A stretch of 64,000 bases of DNA from Alphaproteobacteria bacterium (GTDB taxonomy: Bacteria; Pseudomonadota; Alphaproteobacteria; Rhodospirillales; Casp-alpha2): positions 1 through 64,000 of the forward strand of contig JAJRRU010000012.1 of assembly GCA_024279135.1 (NCBI GenBank), written 5' to 3'. Shown here one piece after another: positions 58,460-64,000 of the stretch (its first letter is position 1; every line of letters starts with the position of its first letter). Both the position numbers and the translations under genes were made by a program. A model generated the notes under the pieces. That model did no database searches, was not told the DNA's origin, and saw only the letters and a list, made by a program, of their open reading frames with translations.

Positions 58460-58981
58460 TTATTTCGTTACTGATAAGCCTTTAAGAGAACACACACCCG
58501 TACCATTGCGTTCCAGATAACGCTGCTCTTTATCCGCGGCGCGGTGAAAATACCCGACAGGTTCGATGGTGGTTACGATCATCGCCTTGCCACAATGAGA
58601 AGTCCCTGCACAGTCACGGGCGTTTTCTGCGATAATCCGTTGATCATCGTCACAAACGAAAATAACGGAACGCTCCAGAGACGGTTTACCATCACAAGGA
58701 TTGAGTGCAGGATGGGCCGGGTTGTGACAGCCCCAGAAGGTTTCAAGCAAGTCTGCATAGCCAATAATATCCGGGTCATAATCAACCTGAACGACTTCGA
58801 CCTGTCGTTTGTCCTTCGCGCTCTGATCGCACGATGGCACACCCCGGTCACAGGCGGCACACAAACCATCCGCCATAAAACCCACGGCGGTGTTCTTTAC
58901 ACCACAAAGACCTGCAAAGGCCGCTTCACTTGCCCAGTAACAATTGGCTCCGAATACCGCCCGATGTGGGTTTTTGCTCAT
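58460..58981 (-). CDS. Divergent cysteine-rich MsrA paralog
   Basis: This 173-residue protein is clearly related to MsrA: GANCYWASEAAF (11-22) replaces GCFWGxE with the cysteine (Cys14) and Glu19 kept, and VEVVQVDYDPDIIGYADLLETFWGCHNP matches the core. But the QYRS element is ERSVIF, the HAE is QVE, and the YHQ is KEQ. It has 11 cysteines against few in the neighbour, including Cys41, Cys44 and Cys51, which might form a zinc or redox site. Activity as a sulfoxide reductase cannot be assumed. It sits between tdh (21-base gap) and msrA (two-base gap). Confidence 0.75.
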   Translation of the reverse strand: MSKNPHRAVFGANCYWASEAAFAGLCGVKNTAVGFMADGLCAACDRGVPSCDQSAKDKRQVEVVQVDYDPDIIGYADLLETFWGCHNPAHPALNPCDGKPSLERSVIFVCDDDQRIIAENARDCAGTSHCGKAMIVTTIEPVGYFHRAADKEQRYLERNGTGVCSLKGLSVTK

Positions 58982-59002
58982 GTAATTTCCCGGAACTCCG
59001 CA

Positions 59003-60028
59003 TCACGTCCAATTCAAAACTACCTTGCCCGAACGGCCCGAGCACATGACATCAAATCCCTGTTGAAAATCATCGATGCCAAAGTTGTGAGTGATCACCG
59101 GGGATATATTCAGCCCCGATTGTAACATGGTGATCATTTTGTACCAGGTCTCATACATTTCACGACCGTAGATACCTTTCATCACCAGCCCCTTGAACAC
59201 CACCGTGTTCCAGTCGATGGCCGTTTCTCCGGGCAAGATACCCAACAGGGCAATCCGCCCACCGTTGTTCATGGCCGCCAACATAGACTGAAAGGCTTGC
59301 GGATTACCGGACATTTCCAGCCCCACATCGAAACCTTCGACCATGCCCAGATCCGCCATGACGTCTTCCACCGACGTATTCATGACATTGACCGCCCGGG
59401 TTGCACCCATCTTGCTGGCCAGATCAAGCCGGTAGTCATTCACATCAGTAATAACCACATGGCGCGCGCCAACGTGCCTGGAAATAGCAGCAGCCATTAT
59501 ACCGATCGGGCCAGCCCCGGTTATGAGAACATCCTCACCCACCAGATCAAACGACAAGGCCGTATGTGCGGCATTACCAAACGGATCGAGAATGGATGCC
59601 ACTTCTGAACTGACATCTGATGGCAGCTTGAAAACATTGCTGGCCGGGATCACCAGATATTCGGCAAAACAACCCGATCGATTTACCCCGACACCGACCG
59701 TATTGCGACACAAATGGCGGCGGCCCGCCCGGCAATTACGGCAATGCCCACAAGTCACATGGCCTTCCCCCGAAACCCGGTCATCAATATTGATTCCGCG
59801 GACTTCAATTCCAACCTCGACTACGCTGCCGACGAACTCATGACCGACGACCATGGGTACCGGAATGGTGTCACGGGCCCATTGATCCCAGTTATAAATA
59901 TGAATATCGGTGCCGCATATTGCAGTTTTCTGAATTTGTATACGCACATCATTATGGCCCAGTTCCGGTTCGGGAACATCTTCCATCCAGATGCCTTTTT
60001 CAGACTTTGCCTTGACCAACGCTTTCAA
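59003..60028 (-). CDS. tdh: L-threonine 3-dehydrogenase
   Basis: The 341-residue zinc-dependent dehydrogenase is the standard Tdh length. Catalytic zinc residues begin with Cys38 ([14 protein letters not shown], a Tdh-specific run), the structural zinc site is Cys93, Cys96, Cys99 and Cys107, and the NAD fold has [11 protein letters not shown]. It oxidises threonine to 2-amino-3-ketobutyrate, the substrate of the next upstream gene product, Kbl. Confidence 0.95.
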   Translation of the reverse strand: MKALVKAKSEKGIWMEDVPEPELGHNDVRIQIQKTAICGTDIHIYNWDQWARDTIPVPMVVGHEFVGSVVEVGIEVRGINIDDRVSGEGHVTCGHCRNCRAGRRHLCRNTVGVGVNRSGCFAEYLVIPASNVFKLPSDVSSEVASILDPFGNAAHTALSFDLVGEDVLITGAGPIGIMAAAISRHVGARHVVITDVNDYRLDLASKMGATRAVNVMNTSVEDVMADLGMVEGFDVGLEMSGNPQAFQSMLAAMNNGGRIALLGILPGETAIDWNTVVFKGLVMKGIYGREMYETWYKMITMLQSGLNISPVITHNFGIDDFQQGFDVMCSGRSGKVVLNWT

Positions 60029-60061
60029 AATTCGCCGCCTTATACCAAATTGCCATATCTA

Positions 60062-61267
60062 TCAGGAGATTATACCAAGTTCCCTGCCGACCTCACCAAA
60101 GGCGGCAATTGCTTGATCAACCTGTTCTGGGGAATGAGCCGCTGACATCTGGGTCCGGATGCGAGCCTTTCCTTTTGGTACCACGGGAAAGGAAAATCCG
60201 ACGACGTAGATCCCGCGTGCCAGTAACCGCTCAGCCATATCAGAGGCCAGACGAGCGTCACCAAGCATGATCGGAATAATCGGATGCTCGCCGGGTACCA
60301 GGGTAAATCCAAGATCCTCCATGCCTTTGCGAAACTGCCTGGCATTGGCATGCAGTTGCTGTCGCAGGTCTGCGCTGCTTTCCAGAATATCCAATATGGT
60401 GATAGAGGTCGCCGCAATAACCGGGGCCAGTGAATTGGAAAACAAATAAGGTCTGGAACGCTGGCGCAACCATTCAACGATAACGGCGTGCGCGGCGGTA
60501 TAACCTCCCGAGGCCCCCCCGAGTGCCTTACCCAAAGTTCCGGTAATGATATCTACGCGATCCATAACGCCACACAGTTCCGGCGTACCACGTCCACCTT
60601 CGCCCATAAAACCCACGGCGTGGCTGTCATCAACCATCACCATGGCATCATATTTATCGGCCAGTGTGCAAATGTCCGCCAGATTTGCCAGACTGCCATC
60701 CATGGAAAACACACCATCAGTGGCAATCAGGCGGAACCGGCAGTCTGCGGCTTCCTTCAAACAGCGTTCAAGGTCGGCCATATCGTTGTTGGCATATCGC
60801 AATCTGCGCGCCTTGCACAGCCGCACACCATCGATAATGCTGGCATGGTTCAGGGCGTCGGAAATAATCGCATCCTGTTCGCCGAGGATGGTCTCAAATA
60901 ACCCGGTGTTGGCATCGAAACATGAACCGTACAGGATAGTATCTTCCATTTTCAGGAAACTACTAATCCGTTTTTCGAGTTTCTTGTGAATTTCCTGGGT
61001 GCCGCAAATAAAGCGCACCGAGGCCATGCCATAACCACAGTCGTCTACCGCATGACGGGCCGTTGCCACCACGGTCGGGTGATCGGCCAACCCGAGATAG
61101 TTATTGGCACAGAAGTTCAGAACTTCGACGGTACCACCATCACTCTGCACATCAATGTCGGCGCCCTGAGGCGAAGAAATAATACGCTCGGACTTATAAA
61201 GCCCGGCATCACGAACCGTTTGCAGCTCGTCACTCAGAAATTCCAGAATCATTTTACTCATGGTCAT
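60062..61267 (-). CDS. kbl: 2-amino-3-ketobutyrate coenzyme A ligase
   Basis: A 401-residue alpha-oxoamine synthase with [30 protein letters not shown] and the pyridoxal lysine motif [15 protein letters not shown]. It splits 2-amino-3-ketobutyrate with CoA to glycine and acetyl-CoA, pairing with Tdh. Tdh follows after 33 bases. Three ATGs lie close together at the start (61267, 61261 and one more), so the exact start is open by a few residues. Confidence 0.95.
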   Translation of the reverse strand: MTMSKMILEFLSDELQTVRDAGLYKSERIISSPQGADIDVQSDGGTVEVLNFCANNYLGLADHPTVVATARHAVDDCGYGMASVRFICGTQEIHKKLEKRISSFLKMEDTILYGSCFDANTGLFETILGEQDAIISDALNHASIIDGVRLCKARRLRYANNDMADLERCLKEAADCRFRLIATDGVFSMDGSLANLADICTLADKYDAMVMVDDSHAVGFMGEGGRGTPELCGVMDRVDIITGTLGKALGGASGGYTAAHAVIVEWLRQRSRPYLFSNSLAPVIAATSITILDILESSADLRQQLHANARQFRKGMEDLGFTLVPGEHPIIPIMLGDARLASDMAERLLARGIYVVGFSFPVVPKGKARIRTQMSAAHSPEQVDQAIAAFGEVGRELGIIS

Positions 61268-61321
61268 AATAAGTAAGCCATATCAACACAGTGTCAATAA
61301 CAAGTGGAGGGCAAAACTATA

Positions 61322-61777
61322 TTAATTTTTTTTCAGGGTAACCCGGCGTCCCGACCATGTAGGAAGTGGTGAAATTTCAGCCATTTTCAAACGATCCTGG
61401 ACAGCCTTCGGCATGGCAACCATGCGCCCGGCCCGGGTATCGAAATGCAGCAATACAAATTCTGCCGTTGCCCGTTGGCTGCCATCGACCATCATGACAT
61501 GGGCCAGATGCAATTTTCGGGCATCAGAACCCAGTACCATACTTTCAATGTCCAGCCGGGCGGGGCATCGCACCTCGGCCAGATACCGCAGATGGGTCTC
61601 AACCGTATAAAGAGCACAACCGGTTTCTTCAAAATAATCGGCACCGATCCCAAAATGAGCCTGCAACGGCCAGGTGGCATTGGAAAACGCCACCAGATAA
61701 TAAGCCTCATTCATATGCCCATAAACATCCAACCAGCTTTCCTGCAATGGTTCGCTGTGGAGTTTCAGAATACTCAC
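61322..61777 (-). CDS. Hotdog-fold thioesterase (4HBT type)
   Basis: The 151-residue protein starts at a GTG that overlaps the gatB stop (GTGA). The [17 protein letters not shown] segment (15-31) is the acid-containing helix of 4-hydroxybenzoyl-CoA thioesterase-like enzymes and resembles betainyl-CoA thioesterase in wording and length. It should cleave an acyl-CoA; the substrate is not shown by context. It lies 54 bases upstream of kbl. Confidence 0.75.
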   Translation of the reverse strand: MSILKLHSEPLQESWLDVYGHMNEAYYLVAFSNATWPLQAHFGIGADYFEETGCALYTVETHLRYLAEVRCPARLDIESMVLGSDARKLHLAHVMMVDGSQRATAEFVLLHFDTRAGRMVAMPKAVQDRLKMAEISPLPTWSGRRVTLKKN

Positions 61778-63249
61778 CCGCTCAGCTTTTCTTTCAGCAG
61801 CTTGTTAACCATGCCGGGGTTGGCCTTGCCTTGCGTCGCCTTCATGACTTGGCCCACAAACCAGCCAGCGATTTTTTCATTGCCGCCCTGATACTGGGCA
61901 ACCTGTTCCGGGCTGTTGGCGATCACGTCATCCACGGCGGCTTCTATAGCCCCGGTATCGGTGATCTGTTTCAGGCCTTTTTCGGCAACGATATCAGCCG
62001 GTTCCTTACCCGTGGCGATCATTTCCTCAAACACCGTTTTGGCGATCTTGCCGGAGATTGTATTATCGCTGATCAGGTCCAGAAGCTGGCCGAGCTGATC
62101 GGCCGAAACCGGGCTTTGGGTAATTGTTTTACTCTCGGCCTTGAGAGCCCCAAACAGGTTGGAAATCACCCAGTTCGCGGCCAGCTTGGCATCGCGGGTT
62201 TTACCTTTATCGCCACGCCCCAACACGGTTTCGAAATAGCCGCCGGTCTCGCGGTCAACCACCAGAACCTCGGCGTCATAAGCCGACAGGTTATAGTCGG
62301 CCATGTAACGCTGTTTTTTCTCATCGGGTAACTCGGGCAAGGTAGCGGCAATACCGTCCACATATTCCTGGTTAAATTTTACCGGCAACAGGTCCGGGTC
62401 AGGAAAATAACGGTAATCGTGGGCAAATTCCTTGGACCGCATGGCGCGGGTTTCACCCTTGACGGGATCAAACAACCGGGTCTGCTGTTCAACCTGTCCA
62501 CCGGATTCCCACACCTCAACCTGACGTTGGGCCTCGACCTCGATGGCGTGCATAATAAAACGAACCGAGTTCACGTTCTTGATCTCGCAGCGGGTACGCA
62601 GTTCTGTGTCACCGGGTTTGCGCACCGAGACATTGACATCGGCCCGCATGGAGCCCTGTTCCATATTGCCGTCACAGGTGCCCAGGTAACGCACGATGGA
62701 GCGGATTTTGCGCACATAAATACCGGCTTCCTCCGGCGAGCGCATATCCGGGTCGGAGACAATTTCCATGAGCGCAACACCCGAGCGATTGAGATCGACA
62801 AAGGTCCGCCGCGGGTCCTGATCGTGCATGGACTTACCGGCGTCCTGTTCCAGATGCAGCCGCTCGATACCGATATTACGGGTCGTGCCGTCGGGCATGT
62901 CCAGGATGACCGTACCGGCACCGATGATGGGGAACTCAAACTGGGATATCTGATAACCTTGCGGCAGATCAGCATAAAAATAATTCTTCCGCGCAAACAC
63001 AGAATAAAGATTAACCTTTGCTTTCAGGCCCAGCCCCGTTCGCACGGCCTGTTCGATGCAATGCTCATTTATCACCGGTAACATGCCCGGCATGGCCGCA
63101 TCAACCAGCGATACATGGCTGTTGGGCTCGCCGCCAAATTCTGTCGATGCGCCGGAGAACAACTTTGATTCCGAGGTTACCTGGGCGTGGACTTCCAGCC
63201 CGACAACCACTTCCCATTCGCCCGTCTCGCCAACTATCCGATAACTCAT
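61774..63249 (-). CDS. gatB: Aspartyl/glutamyl-tRNA amidotransferase subunit B
   Basis: The 491-residue GatB starts with [12 protein letters not shown] and has the [23 protein letters not shown] and [13 protein letters not shown] blocks, plus the C-terminal YqeY-like tail domain. With GatA and GatC it amidates misacylated Glu-tRNA-Gln (and Asp-tRNA-Asn), which is how most alphaproteobacteria make Gln-tRNA. It starts three bases after gatA. Confidence 0.96.
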   Translation of the reverse strand: MSYRIVGETGEWEVVVGLEVHAQVTSESKLFSGASTEFGGEPNSHVSLVDAAMPGMLPVINEHCIEQAVRTGLGLKAKVNLYSVFARKNYFYADLPQGYQISQFEFPIIGAGTVILDMPDGTTRNIGIERLHLEQDAGKSMHDQDPRRTFVDLNRSGVALMEIVSDPDMRSPEEAGIYVRKIRSIVRYLGTCDGNMEQGSMRADVNVSVRKPGDTELRTRCEIKNVNSVRFIMHAIEVEAQRQVEVWESGGQVEQQTRLFDPVKGETRAMRSKEFAHDYRYFPDPDLLPVKFNQEYVDGIAATLPELPDEKKQRYMADYNLSAYDAEVLVVDRETGGYFETVLGRGDKGKTRDAKLAANWVISNLFGALKAESKTITQSPVSADQLGQLLDLISDNTISGKIAKTVFEEMIATGKEPADIVAEKGLKQITDTGAIEAAVDDVIANSPEQVAQYQGGNEKIAGWFVGQVMKATQGKANPGMVNKLLKEKLSG

Positions 63250-63252
63250 GGC

Positions 63253-64000
63253 TTAAGCCTCCCGACCAGAAAACACCGGTAAATCAAACCCGGCAAAACG
63301 TTCGATGACCTCGGCTGTGCGCAACATAGTCAACTCATCATAAGGTTTTGCAATCAATTGCAGGCCCAACGGCAGGCCGTGTTGCGATAAACCAGCGGGC
63401 ACGGAAATTCCCGGTAAACCGGCCAGCGAAGCGGGCACCGTAAAGATATCATTGAGGTACATGGTAACCGGGTCCATCTTGGCGTCCAGGGTAAAAGCCG
63501 GTGACGGTGCGGTAGGTGTCAACAAAACATCGACGTCTTCAAACACCTTGGTAAAATCCTCGGCAATGCGGGTGCGGACCTTCTGGGCCTGCAAATAATA
63601 GGCATCATAATATCCGGCGGACAGCACATAGGTGCCGATCAGGACACGACGCTGAACCTCTTCACCGAAACCTTCGGCCCGGGTATTCATATACATCTCA
63701 TCCAGGCTGTTACCCTCGACGCGCAAGCCATAACGAACACCGTCATAACGCGCCAGATTGGACGAGGCTTCCGCCGGTGCGACAATATAATAGGTCGGCA
63801 GGGCGTACTTGGTATGGGGCAAGGATACATCGACGATCTCGGCCCCGGCCTCGCGCAGCCAACCGGCCCCGCGCTGCCACAAGGACGTGATTTCTTCCGG
63901 CATTCCCTCGGCGGTATATTCTTTCGGAATACCGACCCGTAAACCTTTGACACCCTGGTCGATAACGGCTTCGAAGTCCGGTGTCTCGATGGGTGTGGAG
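63253..64000 (-). CDS. gatA: Aspartyl/glutamyl-tRNA amidotransferase subunit A (partial)
   Basis: The frame is open to the window end at 64000, so the N-terminal half with the amidase Ser-cisSer-Lys triad is missing. The visible C-terminal 248 residues include [16 protein letters not shown], a conserved GatA segment, the [14 protein letters not shown] element, and [11 protein letters not shown] with [11 protein letters not shown]. GatA frees ammonia from glutamine for GatB. Confidence 0.95.
   Translation of the reverse strand, partial: STPIETPDFEAVIDQGVKGLRVGIPKEYTAEGMPEEITSLWQRGAGWLREAGAEIVDVSLPHTKYALPTYYIVAPAEASSNLARYDGVRYGLRVEGNSLDEMYMNTRAEGFGEEVQRRVLIGTYVLSAGYYDAYYLQAQKVRTRIAEDFTKVFEDVDVLLTPTAPSPAFTLDAKMDPVTMYLNDIFTVPASLAGLPGISVPAGLSQHGLPLGLQLIAKPYDELTMLRTAEVIERFAGFDLPVFSGREA

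Overview
The window reads as ordinary, densely packed chromosome from an alphaproteobacterium, probably Rhodospirillales-like. The reasons are an EipB (DUF1849) envelope protein, HisZ next to PurA, a long suf operon headed by cysE and an IscR-type regulator, adrenodoxin-type ferredoxin, GatB/GatA, an ATM1-type exporter, and the guaB / rsmB-like / guaA order. This taxonomic placement is inference from gene content. I see no rRNA, CRISPR array, prophage or insertion sequence. One tRNA (Gln, CUG) is present.

Layout. 1-1000: end of an APS kinase gene facing 3-hydroxybutyrate dehydrogenase. 1000-4380: an AT-rich patch with an orphan TadE-TadE-TadG trio, ending at tRNA-Gln. 4600-11730: ppx/gppA, rlmE, guaB, an RsmB-like methylase, a glycosyltransferase-like gene and guaA. 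11730-12610: small uncertain ORFs and a secreted Rap1a/Tai-like protein. 12627-24729: iron-sulfur and sulfur-transfer block: an ATM1-type ABC exporter facing the operon cysE-iscR-iscS-sufB-sufC-sufD-sufS-sufU-sufT-sufA-fdx-mnmA, with an IscR-type operator over its promoter. 25000-29822: alpha/beta hydrolase, an ArsR plus ArsP-like permease pair, hisZ and purA. 29976-32601: a pseudokinase-like, tail-anchored protein and a small membrane protein.

32631-39844: envelope and periplasm genes: a divergent gamma-glutamyltransferase lipoprotein, an M48-TPR protease / DUF3047-like lipoprotein / DsbA-like operon, a PDZ-only protein, EipB and glyoxalase II. 39845-41263: an RlmD/TrmA-family methylase. 41791-54453 is a lipid block read leftward: LtaS-like phosphoglycerol transferase, diacylglycerol kinase, a 1317-residue acyltransferase/hydrolase/acyl-CoA synthetase fusion, thiolase, a FadN-type multifunctional enzyme and FadE. 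A perfect inverted repeat lies in front of the fusion. 54634-64000: pgi, a secreted CX3C cysteine-rich protein, then leftward gatA (cut by the window end), gatB, a thioesterase, kbl, tdh, two MsrA-family genes and an FAD amine oxidase-like gene.

Most of the window is housekeeping. The parts that deserve a second look are the three-domain lipid fusion and its operon, the pseudokinase/membrane-protein pair, the IscR-type operator, the tandem 15-bp expansion inside the diacylglycerol kinase gene, the cysteine-rich MsrA paralog, and the CX3C secreted protein.
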